A stretch of DNA of 64,000 nt from UBA937 sp031549725 (GTDB lineage: Bacteria > Spirochaetota > Spirochaetia > Treponematales > Breznakiellaceae), in NCBI GenBank assembly GCA_031549725.1, contig JAVBPH010000042.1, forward strand, positions 3,136-67,135. The letters run 5' to 3'. Made by a program: the position numbers and the translations under genes. Every line of letters begins with the position of its first letter. The first letter of the stretch is position 1. Under the pieces are notes generated by a model, which made no database searches, had not been told where the DNA came from, and worked only from the letters and a program-made list of their open reading frames with translations. Of the stretch, positions 32,588 to 40,908 are shown in pieces.

Positions 32588-32749
32588 TTATTCGCAGGCG
32601 GATTTCATACCCTTGTACGCTTCAGCGTACGAACTTTAGGGCGATTCTTTGAAGCAACAAAGAAATTGTTTTGCGGGGGTATGAAAACCGCATATAATCC
32701 TTACCTTACAGAACCGACATACACGCTGTTTGCGGCGTGTTGTTGATTG
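32588..32749 (+). repeat. Dispersed palindrome-rich element, family 2, copy 2
   Basis: TTTATTCGCAGGCGGATTTC, then the hairpin GTACGCTTCAGCGTAC, CTTTAGGGCGATTCTTTGAA, a GCAACAAAGAAATTGTTTTGC hairpin, ATAATCCTTACCTTACAGAACC and ACACGC...GCGTGT. These blocks match copy 3 at 63028 in the same order and strand. The rest of the bfr-maf gap (to 32906) is AT-rich and holds only a probable promoter. Confidence 0.8.
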
Positions 32750-32840
32750 CATAACGGTAAAAGGGCATTAATCCATATAGATTTTTGCCCTTTTCCGGCT
32801 TTTCTGCTTATTTCTCGGATTTATTCTACTATAAATTGAA

Positions 32841-32871
32841 TTGATTTTAATATATTATTCTATGATATAAT
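32841..32871 (+). promoter_or_regulatory. Candidate promoter of maf
   Basis: TATAAT at 32866-32871 with TTGATT at 32841-32846; the 19-base spacing is longer than ideal, and TATGAT at 32861 is an alternative -10. Confidence 0.4.
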
Positions 32872-32906
32872 TAATCTTTAAGGTACCTTTATCCAAAGGG
32901 GTTTTT

Positions 32907-33497
32907 ATGGAACCTATCATTTTAGCATCCGGATCACTGAGAAGGCAGGAATATTTCCGTCTTTTAGGACTTCCCTTCAGTATCATGCCTTCCCGGCTTG
33001 AAGAAACCCATATTCCCGGTCTTAGCCCGGAGGAACAATCGGAAAAGCTGGCGGTGGATAAAATCCATGCAATCATTGAAATGCTTCAGGGGCGGGTCCC
33101 CCAATGGATCGTTGGAGCGGATACGCTCATTTCCATGGACGGGGTTATTATGGGAAAACCCAAGGACCGGGAAGATGCCCGGCAGATGCTCCTGAAATAC
33201 AGCAACAAATCCCACCAGGTTATCACCTCCATTGCTTTGTACAACGGCAGGGTGAAGACTATAGCCACAAAAACGGTAAAAAGCACCGTCAAATTTGCGG
33301 GTATTTCGGAGGAAGAGGTCGAATGGTACCTGAATACCGGCGAATGGCAGGGAGTTGCCGGATCGTATAAAGTCCAGGGGCTGGCGGCCTGTTTTATCTC
33401 CGAAATCCACGGATCCTTCAGCAGCGTGGTGGGCTTGCCAATTCATGAATTTTATGTCATGTTAAGGGAGAATGGTTACCCCTACGGGGCGTATTAA
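32907..33497 (+). CDS. maf: Maf-like nucleotide pyrophosphatase
   Basis: Hydrolyses non-canonical or m5U/UTP/dTTP-type nucleoside triphosphates to monophosphates (house-cleaning). N-terminal LASGSLRRQEYFRLLGL is the Maf phosphate-binding signature (consensus S-x-S-x-R-R); VGADTLISMDGVIMGKP and VAGSYKVQGLAACFI with the final VGLPIHEF are the other family motifs. The 196 residues are normal length. Start ATG at 32907 with a weak AAGG-containing leader. It directly precedes rpsB, about 120 bases away. Confidence 0.95.
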   Translation: MEPIILASGSLRRQEYFRLLGLPFSIMPSRLEETHIPGLSPEEQSEKLAVDKIHAIIEMLQGRVPQWIVGADTLISMDGVIMGKPKDREDARQMLLKYSNKSHQVITSIALYNGRVKTIATKTVKSTVKFAGISEEEVEWYLNTGEWQGVAGSYKVQGLAACFISEIHGSFSSVVGLPIHEFYVMLRENGYPYGAY

Positions 33498-33617
33498 TCA
33501 TTCATATTTTCCGCCGTCTTTTGACGGTGAGATATAGGGAAGGCGTTGCTTTTTCCAAAGACTTTCATTTACCTCTTATGGGGAAGCCCCTTTGGAATAC
33601 GAGCGCGGGAGGAAATT

Positions 33618-34508
33618 TTGGCTGTAGTAACAATGAAAAGCCTATTAGAATCGGGGGTACATTTCGGCCACCAGGTAAAACGCTGGGACCCAAGGATGAA
33701 AAAGTACATCTTTGCGGAACGGAATGGTATCCATATTATTGATCTGCAAAAAACCATCCAGGCCATTAAGGATGCTTATAATGCAGTCCGGGAAACAGTA
33801 TCTTCCGGAAAAACAGTTCTGTTTGTGGGAACAAAAAAACAGGCCCAACAGGCAGTGCAGAAAGAAGCCGAACGCTGCGGAATGTATTATATCAATAACC
33901 GCTGGCTGGGAGGCATGCTTACCAACTTTGTAACAATTAAGAAATCACTGCTCCGTCTTAAAAAACTTGAAAAGATGGAAGTCGATGGAACCTTTGATAA
34001 TCTTACAAAAAAAGAAGTCGCTTCACTTGGAAAAGAACGGATTAAGCTTCAGAAGAACCTGGGCGGTATAAAGGAAATGAAGGATATTCCCGGCATTCTC
34101 TTTATTATTGATACCCGGAAAGAAGCTATTGCGGTAGCCGAAGCCCAGAGAATGGGCATTCCTATAATTGCTGTGGTGGATACCAACTGTAACCCCGACG
34201 GTATTACCTACCCCATTCCCGGCAATGATGATGCCATCCGGGCCATCACCCTGTTTACCCAGATTATTGCCAACGCCGTGGTGGAAGCCGACAATGAAGC
34301 CGGCCTCAAGATCATTGAAACCCTGGGTGAAGAAGATGAAGACATGGAAGGTGTCATGTCGGATATGTCCATAAAAGAGGAAGATAAGGAAATCGATATT
34401 GCTTCCTACTCACAGGGCGTCGACACCACCGCAAAACCCGAAGAACCGCATCATGAAGAGGAAGATGATCTTCCTGTCGATGTGGATAAGGTTTACGACG
34501 AGGATTAG
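33618..34508 (+). CDS. rpsB: 30S ribosomal protein S2
   Basis: Small-subunit protein S2. The start is placed at TTG 33618, preceded by GGGAGG, because S2 begins AVVTMKSLLESGVHFGHQ; the next ATG, at codon 6, is the alternative. Core motifs are GVHFGHQVKRWDPRM, NNRWLGGMLTNF, DIPGILFIIDTRKE and AVVDTNCNPDGITYPIPGND. Residues beyond about 230 form a very acidic tail (EEDEDMEGV, HHEEEDDLPVDVDKV) longer than in E. coli S2. It begins the rpsB-tsf-frr-uppS-cdsA-dxr-rseP run. A CCGTC/GACGG hairpin lies in its leader near 33513. Confidence 0.95.
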   Translation: MAVVTMKSLLESGVHFGHQVKRWDPRMKKYIFAERNGIHIIDLQKTIQAIKDAYNAVRETVSSGKTVLFVGTKKQAQQAVQKEAERCGMYYINNRWLGGMLTNFVTIKKSLLRLKKLEKMEVDGTFDNLTKKEVASLGKERIKLQKNLGGIKEMKDIPGILFIIDTRKEAIAVAEAQRMGIPIIAVVDTNCNPDGITYPIPGNDDAIRAITLFTQIIANAVVEADNEAGLKIIETLGEEDEDMEGVMSDMSIKEEDKEIDIASYSQGVDTTAKPEEPHHEEEDDLPVDVDKVYDED

Positions 34509-34701
34509 CGGGATATCCCGGAAACAGGGACCGCGGCATCATCTCAAGTAACAGCGATTGATTTATCCCATACCGTGGGGTTTTGATATCAGCTTAGATG
34601 ATTTCTTTCCCGGTCTGCGGTAATGCCGGGAATTCCGATTATAATTTTGCCGGGGATGATTTACTATTACCGCCCGGCAGTCTAGATGTATGGAGTATAC
34701 T

Positions 34702-35550
34702 ATGGAAATAAAAGCATCCGAAGTAAAAGCCCTCCGGGAGAAAACCGGTGCGGGTATGATGGAATGTAAGAATGCGCTGGCCCACTGCGGAGGTGACTTT
34801 GCACAGGCTGAAAAACATCTGAAGGAAAAGGGTCTTGCGGCGGTCGAAAAACGTGCCGACCGGGCAACCAACGAAGGGAAAATTTTTATCACGATTAAAG
34901 ATAACACCGCTGTTTTGGTTGAACTTGCATCGGAAACGGACTTTGTAGCCCGGAACCCCGAATTTATTACCCTGGGCGGTGAGATCGCAGATATCGCCCT
35001 GGCCAAGGGGTATACCGCCCCTAACGATGAATTAAGCGGAAAAGTAACCGACCTGGCAACCAAGATCCGGGAAAATATGAGCCTCAAAAGATTAATGGTT
35101 ATGAAGGCCAATGACAACCAGTCCCTCACCAAGTATATCCATGGCGACGGAGCCATCGGTGTGGTGGTTAAGTTGGGTGCTGACAAGGCTGATGTGCTTA
35201 AGAAGGAAGAGTTTACTTCCTTTGCATTTAACATTGCCCTGCATATTGCGGCATTTAATCCCCTTGCCCTGGACCGCTCAAAGGTGGACCCGGCGGTGGT
35301 AAAAGAACAGGAAGGAATCTTCCGTAAACAAATGGAAGGCGATGAAAAACTGAAGGGTAAGCCCGCCAATGTGGTGGATAATATCCTCCAGGGAAAGGTG
35401 AACAAATACCTTTCCGACATCTGTCTCATGGACCAGGGATATGTGAAGGACGAAAAAATGTCCGTAGCAAAAGCCCTGGCTGACCTGGGAAAACAACTGG
35501 GCGCCAATATCACCATAGATGATTACGTATACTTTAGAGTAGGCCAGTAA
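34702..35550 (+). CDS. tsf: Elongation factor Ts
   Basis: Nucleotide-exchange factor for EF-Tu. N-terminal UBA-like domain VKALREKTGAGMMECKNAL is diagnostic, followed by the TDFVARNPEF core motif that contacts EF-Tu and VVVKLGADKAD. 282 residues, normal length. ATG 34702 is chosen because GGAG lies six bases upstream; an ATG four codons earlier contains that GGAG. The 190-base gap after rpsB includes TATAAT near 34640, so a second promoter is possible. Confidence 0.96.
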   Translation: MEIKASEVKALREKTGAGMMECKNALAHCGGDFAQAEKHLKEKGLAAVEKRADRATNEGKIFITIKDNTAVLVELASETDFVARNPEFITLGGEIADIALAKGYTAPNDELSGKVTDLATKIRENMSLKRLMVMKANDNQSLTKYIHGDGAIGVVVKLGADKADVLKKEEFTSFAFNIALHIAAFNPLALDRSKVDPAVVKEQEGIFRKQMEGDEKLKGKPANVVDNILQGKVNKYLSDICLMDQGYVKDEKMSVAKALADLGKQLGANITIDDYVYFRVGQ

Positions 35551-35553
35551 AAC

Positions 35554-35586
35554 AAAACCGGGGGCAGGGTTTCCGCCTCCGGTTTT
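35554..35586 (+). terminator. Intercistronic hairpin between tsf and frr
   Basis: AAAACCGGGGGC / GCCTCCGGTTTT, a 12 bp stem with one G-T pair and a 9-base loop, just after the tsf stop. Only four T follow, so it is a partial terminator or a stabilising 3' end. Confidence 0.6.
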
Positions 35587-35616
35587 GCCAAATTCAGGTA
35601 TATGAAGGAGAAATCC

Positions 35617-36171
35617 ATGCACAGTGTAACCTCTTCATCTGAAGACAGGATGAAAAAAACCATAGCAAACTTGAAAGAAGGTTTTGCTGCATTAAGAACA
35701 GGCCGGGCTTCGGCTTCCCTTTTCGACAAAATCAAAGTTGATTATTACGGGGATAAATCTCCCCTTAACCAGGTGGCAAACATTTCGGTGCCCGAAGCCA
35801 GGTTGATTGTTGTTCAGCCCTGGGACAAGGCCATGATTTCCGAAATTGAAAAGGCAATCCGTACCTCCGAACTTTCATTAAATCCTTCAAATGATGGAAA
35901 GGTCATCAGGATTTCAATTCCGCCCCTCACCGAAGAAAGGCGCAAGGAACTGGTAAAGCTCGCAAAAAACCAGGCTGAACAAAGCCGGGTTGCTATCCGC
36001 AATATCCGCAGGGACGGAAACGATGAATTAAAAAAACTTCTGAAAGCCGGCGATCTTACAGAAGATCAGGAAACAAAAACCGCCGAAGAGCTCCAGAAGG
36101 TAACCGACAGTTACATCAGTCAGATAAATCAAATTCTGGAAGAAAAAGAAAAAGAAATAATGGAAGTGTAA
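35617..36171 (+). CDS. frr: Ribosome recycling factor
   Basis: Splits post-termination ribosomes with EF-G. The three-helix bundle and the beta domain are clear: RMKKTIANLKEGFAALRTGRAS, VANISVPEARLIVVQPWD, IPPLTEERRKELVKLAKNQAE and VRIRNIRRD-like AIRNIRRDGNDELKK. 184 residues. AAGGAG seven bases before ATG 35617 fixes the start. The stop TAA shares one base with the uppS ATG, so the two are translationally coupled. Confidence 0.97.
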   Translation: MHSVTSSSEDRMKKTIANLKEGFAALRTGRASASLFDKIKVDYYGDKSPLNQVANISVPEARLIVVQPWDKAMISEIEKAIRTSELSLNPSNDGKVIRISIPPLTEERRKELVKLAKNQAEQSRVAIRNIRRDGNDELKKLLKAGDLTEDQETKTAEELQKVTDSYISQINQILEEKEKEIMEV

Positions 36172-36890
36172 TGGCTTCTTCAAAAACCTTGCAGAACCCG
36201 CAGGTTCCTGCTCATATTGGTATCATCATGGACGGAAATGGCCGTTGGGCACAAAAACGCGGTCAGCTGCGGACCCAGGGCCATCTGGAAGGTTTGAAAA
36301 CAGCAAAGAAAATTGTCCAGGCAGCCAGTGATCTGGGGATAAAATATTTGACCCTGTATGTTTTTTCCACGGAAAACTGGAAAAGAACCGCCGAGGAAGT
36401 TAATTTTATTATGGGTTTGGTTAAACAGTACCTGGCTGCGGAACTGGACTTTTTCAGGAAAAATAAAATCAGGATCCGGCATACCGGTGATGAGGATACC
36501 CTGCCGAAGGACATTCTGCATGAAATCAAATCCATCATCAGTGACACCAGCGCTTTTGAAGGATTATCCGTTATCCTTGCATTAAACTACGGCGGCAGGG
36601 ATGAGATTATCAGGGCAGTAAAACGGATGGTTTCCCGGGGGAATCCGGATTCCGGGATTGATGAAAACACTCTCCGGTCATTTCTTGATAATCCTGATGT
36701 CCCGGACCCGGATCTGATTATCCGCACCGCCGGGGAATTCAGAACGAGTAATTTCCTGGTCTGGGAAGCTGCTTATGCAGAATATTTTATTTCAAATAAA
36801 TTATGGCCCGAATGGACCCGGGAGGATCTGGAATATGCTATCCGGGAATACCAGCAGAGGGACCGCCGCTTTGGGGGTGTAAAATCATGA
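36171..36890 (+). CDS. uppS: Undecaprenyl diphosphate synthase (cis-prenyltransferase)
   Basis: Makes the C55 lipid carrier for peptidoglycan by adding isopentenyl units to farnesyl diphosphate. Family motifs: IGIIMDGNGRWAQKRG (catalytic Asp at about 21), TLYVFSTENWKR, ILALNYGGRDEI and PDLIIRTAGEFRTSNFLVWE. The usual R-T-S-G-E reads R-T-A-G-E, a minor variant. 239 residues, normal. It overlaps frr by one base and cdsA by four (ATGA). Confidence 0.97.
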   Translation: MASSKTLQNPQVPAHIGIIMDGNGRWAQKRGQLRTQGHLEGLKTAKKIVQAASDLGIKYLTLYVFSTENWKRTAEEVNFIMGLVKQYLAAELDFFRKNKIRIRHTGDEDTLPKDILHEIKSIISDTSAFEGLSVILALNYGGRDEIIRAVKRMVSRGNPDSGIDENTLRSFLDNPDVPDPDLIIRTAGEFRTSNFLVWEAAYAEYFISNKLWPEWTREDLEYAIREYQQRDRRFGGVKS

Positions 36891-37744
36891 AAAAAATTAT
36901 TCAACGTCTTCTGATGTTTGTGGTTGGTCTTCCCCTGGTGGTCGTTACTATCCTCTTTTTGCCCCAGATGCATCATCTGGCTGCAAATATTATCATCATC
37001 ATATTAAGTTCCCTGGGAGCATGGGAATTCTACAATATGCTCCACCGGGGAAAGCCTCCCCTATCAATCATAGAAGTTCTGCTGTTGGGGGCGGTGGTTA
37101 CGACGGGTTCAACTTTAAATGTCAGCTTTGGCCTGGCCGGGCAATGGATAAGCGTCTGCTTCCTGTTCGGCGCAACATGGCTGCTCATATCCCGGGTCTT
37201 TTCAAAGGAAGCCGGGTTTCAGACTGCCATTGAAAGAATATCCATGGGGTTTTCCATTATGGTGTATCCCGGACTTTTTATGATGTGGATTATCAGAATG
37301 GCCCTCCTGCCGGAATCCAGGATAATCATCCTGGTGTTCCTATTGATGGTTATTGCCTCTGATTCCCTTGCCTGGTTATTCGGAATGCTTTTTGGAAACG
37401 GGAACCGGGGTTTTATTCCCGCCAGTCCCAATAAAAGCGTTGCCGGATTTATCGGGGGAATCGCCGGATCAATTACGGTGGGAATCCTGGCGGTTAAGTT
37501 TTGCCCTTCGGTATTTACATCGATCCGTATCAAGCCTGCTCTATTGGGGGGAATACTGCTCGGATTTTTAACCTGTATAGCGGCAATCCTGGGCGACCTG
37601 GCAGAGTCTGTTCTCAAACGGTCTTCAAATATTAAGGATTCCGGAAATATTATCCCCGGCAGGGGAGGAGTTTTGGATACCATAGATTCCATTGCCCTGG
37701 CAGCGCCGGTATATTACGCCCTTTATTGGCTTCTGTTTATCTAG
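36887..37744 (+). CDS. cdsA: Phosphatidate cytidylyltransferase
   Basis: Integral membrane enzyme making CDP-diacylglycerol from phosphatidate and CTP. Multiple hydrophobic helices span residues 8-285. The C-terminal signature is present: DLAESVLKRSSNIKDSGNII then PGRGGVLDTIDS, with DSLAWLFGMLFG earlier. 285 residues. ATG at 36887 overlaps the uppS stop as ATGA. Genes here proceed from cell-wall carrier to phospholipid to isoprenoid synthesis. Confidence 0.96.
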   Translation: MKKIIQRLLMFVVGLPLVVVTILFLPQMHHLAANIIIIILSSLGAWEFYNMLHRGKPPLSIIEVLLLGAVVTTGSTLNVSFGLAGQWISVCFLFGATWLLISRVFSKEAGFQTAIERISMGFSIMVYPGLFMMWIIRMALLPESRIIILVFLLMVIASDSLAWLFGMLFGNGNRGFIPASPNKSVAGFIGGIAGSITVGILAVKFCPSVFTSIRIKPALLGGILLGFLTCIAAILGDLAESVLKRSSNIKDSGNIIPGRGGVLDTIDSIALAAPVYYALYWLLFI

Positions 37745-37777
37745 GAATTGTTTTAAAGATTCCCAAAAGAGTTATCC

Positions 37778-38908
37778 ATGAGGAAAAAAATTGCCGTCCT
37801 TGGGGCCACAGGTTCCATAGGAAAAAATACCATTGATGTTATCAAAGCCAACCAGGATTATTTTGATGTGGTCCTGTTAAGTTCCCATTCCCGGATTGGG
37901 GAGCTTCTGGAATTAAAAAAAGATTTTCCCCGGGCAAAACTTGCCTTTTCCGGGGAAAAGCATCCTGGGGAGAACATTGATTTTTTTGAACCATCCGGTC
38001 TTTTGCAGGCCATAAAAGAATGCGGTGCGGATATTGGGGTAAACGGCATTGCCGGAGCTGCGGGGCTTGAGCCTTCCCTGGCGGTGCTGGAAACCGGAGC
38101 CAGCCTTGCCCTGGCGAATAAAGAAACCATTGTGATGGCCGCAGACCTGGCATTCAGGACAGCGGAAAAACACAAATCAAATATTATTCCCGTAGATTCG
38201 GAACATTCCGCCATTTTCAGTTTGATCGAAGCCCACGGAGAAGAAAAGGTCGAAGAGATTCTTCTTACCGCATCCGGGGGGCCCTTCAGGACTTATAAAA
38301 AGGAAGACCTGGCTGCTATTACCCCGGAGGATGCCCTGGCCCACCCTACCTGGAAAATGGGTCCAAAAATTACCATTGATTCGGCAACCTTGGGAAATAA
38401 AGGACTGGAAGTCATAGAAGCGGTCAGACTTTTCCGGATGCCTCCGGAAAAAGTTACCGTAACCATCCACCCCCAGAGTGTGGTCCATTCCATGGTCAGG
38501 CTGAAGGACGGGGCGGTATATGCCCAACTTTCGAAGCCTGATATGCGCCTGCCCATTCATAATGCCCTTTTCTGGCCCGAATGCCGTCCCTGCGGTTTTG
38601 GAGCCATCGGATTTGATAACCTTCACCTGGATTTCGAAAAACCCGATCCGGACCGGTTTCCGCTGCTCCGGCTGGCATACCAGGCAGCCGGACAGGGAGG
38701 ATTGTACCCAACCGCATACAATGCGGCCAATGAGGTGGCGGTGGCCGCATTCATTGACCGGGAAATCGGTTTCATGGAAATTTCCGGGGTAACCGAATAT
38801 GTTTTGCAAAACGATTGGCAGGATGGCGCCAATTCGTTACATTCAATACTAACGGCTGATAAAGAAGCCCGTAAAATAGCCATATCCTTTATAAGGAGAT
38901 ATAGATGA
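37778..38908 (+). CDS. dxr: 1-deoxy-D-xylulose 5-phosphate reductoisomerase
   Basis: Second step of the MEP isoprenoid pathway, NADPH-dependent, cytoplasmic. N-terminal Rossmann motif VLGATGSIGKNTIDVI; ALANKETIVMA; the metal/substrate motif PVDSEHSAIFSLIE; TASGGPFR; HPTWKMGPKITIDSATLGNKGLEVIEA (in parts). 376 residues, normal. The product feeds uppS two genes upstream. It overlaps rseP by four bases (ATGA). Confidence 0.97.
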   Translation: MRKKIAVLGATGSIGKNTIDVIKANQDYFDVVLLSSHSRIGELLELKKDFPRAKLAFSGEKHPGENIDFFEPSGLLQAIKECGADIGVNGIAGAAGLEPSLAVLETGASLALANKETIVMAADLAFRTAEKHKSNIIPVDSEHSAIFSLIEAHGEEKVEEILLTASGGPFRTYKKEDLAAITPEDALAHPTWKMGPKITIDSATLGNKGLEVIEAVRLFRMPPEKVTVTIHPQSVVHSMVRLKDGAVYAQLSKPDMRLPIHNALFWPECRPCGFGAIGFDNLHLDFEKPDPDRFPLLRLAYQAAGQGGLYPTAYNAANEVAVAAFIDREIGFMEISGVTEYVLQNDWQDGANSLHSILTADKEARKIAISFIRRYR

Positions 38909-40269
38909 TTGTTTTTAAAATAATCCTCGGTTTAGTAGGATTAGGAATTGTTGTTTTCTTTCACGAACTGGGGCATTTCATTGCCGCCCGGTGTGTAGGA
39001 ATAGATGTGGAAGCCTTCTCAATTGGCTGGGGAAAGCCAATCTTAAAGAAAAAAATTGGTGATGTAGAATACCGGCTGGGCCTTTTCCCCCTGGGGGGCT
39101 ACTGCAAGATGAAGGGCGAGAATGAATACCAGGAAGCCCTGAACAATAAAACAGAGATAACAAAAACCCCCGGAACCTTTTACGGGGCCAGTCCCTGGCG
39201 GCGAATTATTGTTTCCATTGCGGGACCTTTCGCAAATATTATTTTTGCGGGGCTGGTTTTTGTGGTTATCTGGGGAATCGGCTTTGAGGTTAATACCCTG
39301 AGCAACCGGATCATCCTGGTGTCGGATATCGAAAAGGAAGTAAGCTACCCTGCGGATGCGGCGGGACTCAAAACCGGGGATATAATCATTGAGATTGACG
39401 GTAAACCGGTCCAGTATTCCAGTGACGTCCAGATGGCCGTTACCCCAAATGCGGAAAAAAAGATGGACTTCAGGGTTGACCGGAACGGACAGATTCTGGA
39501 TTTGACGGTGGTACCCAGTTTGGACAAAAGCACCGGCGCCGGGAAAGTGGGAATTTATTTCTGGACCGATCCCATTATTGGTTCGATAAAACCCGAAAGT
39601 GAGGCTGAAAAAGCCGGTTTAACCCCGGGGGACAAAATTATTTCCATCAACGGGACCCCCGTCCCCCACACTATTATCGTCTCCCAAATTCTCGATGCAA
39701 AACCCCGGATGTTAAACATAGAGTACCAGCAGAGTAATGGAAATATAGCCCATACGGAAATGAATGTAGCCTATAATAGCGATGGTGTTCCTGTTGATCC
39801 GGGAATGGGTTTTAAAACAATCCACTACAGAACACCGAGGTTAAATCCTATCCAGGCAATTGTAAAAGGCAGCATGGAGACCTGGGAAACCTTTGTTATA
39901 TCAATAAAAAGTCTGGGGCTTCTTTTCAGGGGTGTGGATTTAACCCAGGCAGTTTCCGGGCCCATAAGAATTACCTATATGGTGGGGGATGTGGCCGCTG
40001 AAGGGTTCGGCCAGAGTTTTGGTCTGGGAATCCGGACCATGGCGAATTTCCTGGCGCTCATCTCCATTGCCCTGTGCATCATGAACCTGCTTCCCATTCC
40101 GGTGGTTGACGGCGGCATGATCGTACTGTTTATTATTGAATGGATCCGGAGAAAGCCCCTCAGCCCAAAAGCGGTGTATGCTTTTCAAACCGTTGGGGTG
40201 GTTATCATTTTTGGTTTAATGATGTTTGCACTTTTCGGGGATATCCTCTTCCTGACAGGCAGACATTAG
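38905..40269 (+). CDS. rseP: RIP site-2 protease RseP
   Basis: Intramembrane zinc metalloprotease that cleaves anti-sigma factors or leftover signal peptides. HELGH at 20-24 lies in the first transmembrane helix; two PDZ-like domains follow (about 130-190, PADAAGLKTGDIIIEIDG; 205-270, SEAEKAGLTPGDKIISING). The C-terminal helix carries the third-ligand motif LLPIPVVDGG. 454 residues, four transmembrane segments. It ends the core operon; a CpXC gene follows after 24 bases. Confidence 0.96.
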   Translation: MIVFKIILGLVGLGIVVFFHELGHFIAARCVGIDVEAFSIGWGKPILKKKIGDVEYRLGLFPLGGYCKMKGENEYQEALNNKTEITKTPGTFYGASPWRRIIVSIAGPFANIIFAGLVFVVIWGIGFEVNTLSNRIILVSDIEKEVSYPADAAGLKTGDIIIEIDGKPVQYSSDVQMAVTPNAEKKMDFRVDRNGQILDLTVVPSLDKSTGAGKVGIYFWTDPIIGSIKPESEAEKAGLTPGDKIISINGTPVPHTIIVSQILDAKPRMLNIEYQQSNGNIAHTEMNVAYNSDGVPVDPGMGFKTIHYRTPRLNPIQAIVKGSMETWETFVISIKSLGLLFRGVDLTQAVSGPIRITYMVGDVAAEGFGQSFGLGIRTMANFLALISIALCIMNLLPIPVVDGGMIVLFIIEWIRRKPLSPKAVYAFQTVGVVIIFGLMMFALFGDILFLTGRH

Positions 40270-40293
40270 AACTATTTGACATGGAGGTTCCGT

Positions 40294-40908
40294 ATGAAAC
40301 AAAAGATACAGTGTCCCTGCAATAATACCTTCTTCATCAACTATGAAGAAGAAATTAATCTAGACGCAGAACCGGACATTATTTCCCAAATAATGGACGG
40401 AACTTTCATGAATTACAAATGTTCAAAATGCGGAAAATTACATAAACCCGAATTTTCCATATCTGTTATTTGGGACTCAAAAAAAGAAAAACTGGAAGTA
40501 CTCCCCGAAACGGAACGGGGGGCATTTTACCGGAGAAAGAAGGATCCCCCCGGAGAGGTTGCTGTTATTGGATATCCGGAAATGGCCGAACGGGTGGCGG
40601 TTCTCCGGGATGATCTTGAACCTGCGGCGGTGGAAGCCATCAAGTACTTTCTCTATATGAAGGCTGATGAGAATTATCCTGAAAATGATATCAGTATCTG
40701 GTATCAGCACAAAACCATGGAAATACTGGAATTCCATATCCATGGTATCAGGGAAGGTGAAGTGGCGGTAACCAGGATACCCTTAGCGGTGTATGAAAAA
40801 ACCCTGGCGGATTATAAAAAGAAACCCCGGTCGGAACCATTTTCATCCCTGCAGCACCGGTCCTACTTGTCCATTCAGAATATCCTATGGCCCCAGGAGT
40901 TCAAATAA
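40294..40908 (+). CDS. CpXC-domain protein
   Basis: Cytoplasmic protein of unknown function. CPC (about 6-8) near the N-terminus and CSKC about 38 residues later form a probable four-cysteine zinc ribbon, the CpXC domain layout. The remaining 140 residues are mixed alpha/beta (MAERVAVLRDDLEPAAVEAI, YQHKTMEILEFHIHGI). GGAGG six bases before ATG 40294 fixes the start. The stop overlaps the next ATG (TAATG), so it is coupled to the beta-propeller gene. Confidence 0.88.
   Translation: MKQKIQCPCNNTFFINYEEEINLDAEPDIISQIMDGTFMNYKCSKCGKLHKPEFSISVIWDSKKEKLEVLPETERGAFYRRKKDPPGEVAVIGYPEMAERVAVLRDDLEPAAVEAIKYFLYMKADENYPENDISIWYQHKTMEILEFHIHGIREGEVAVTRIPLAVYEKTLADYKKKPRSEPFSSLQHRSYLSIQNILWPQEFK

Noticed and set aside
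34563..35516. 317-codon frame antisense to tsf
   Set aside because: It is the Ser/Leu/Arg-rich shadow of a highly coding strand, with no start signal. Similar shadows opposite ppdK, atpA, rpsR-DUF2232 and atpI were rejected for the same reason.
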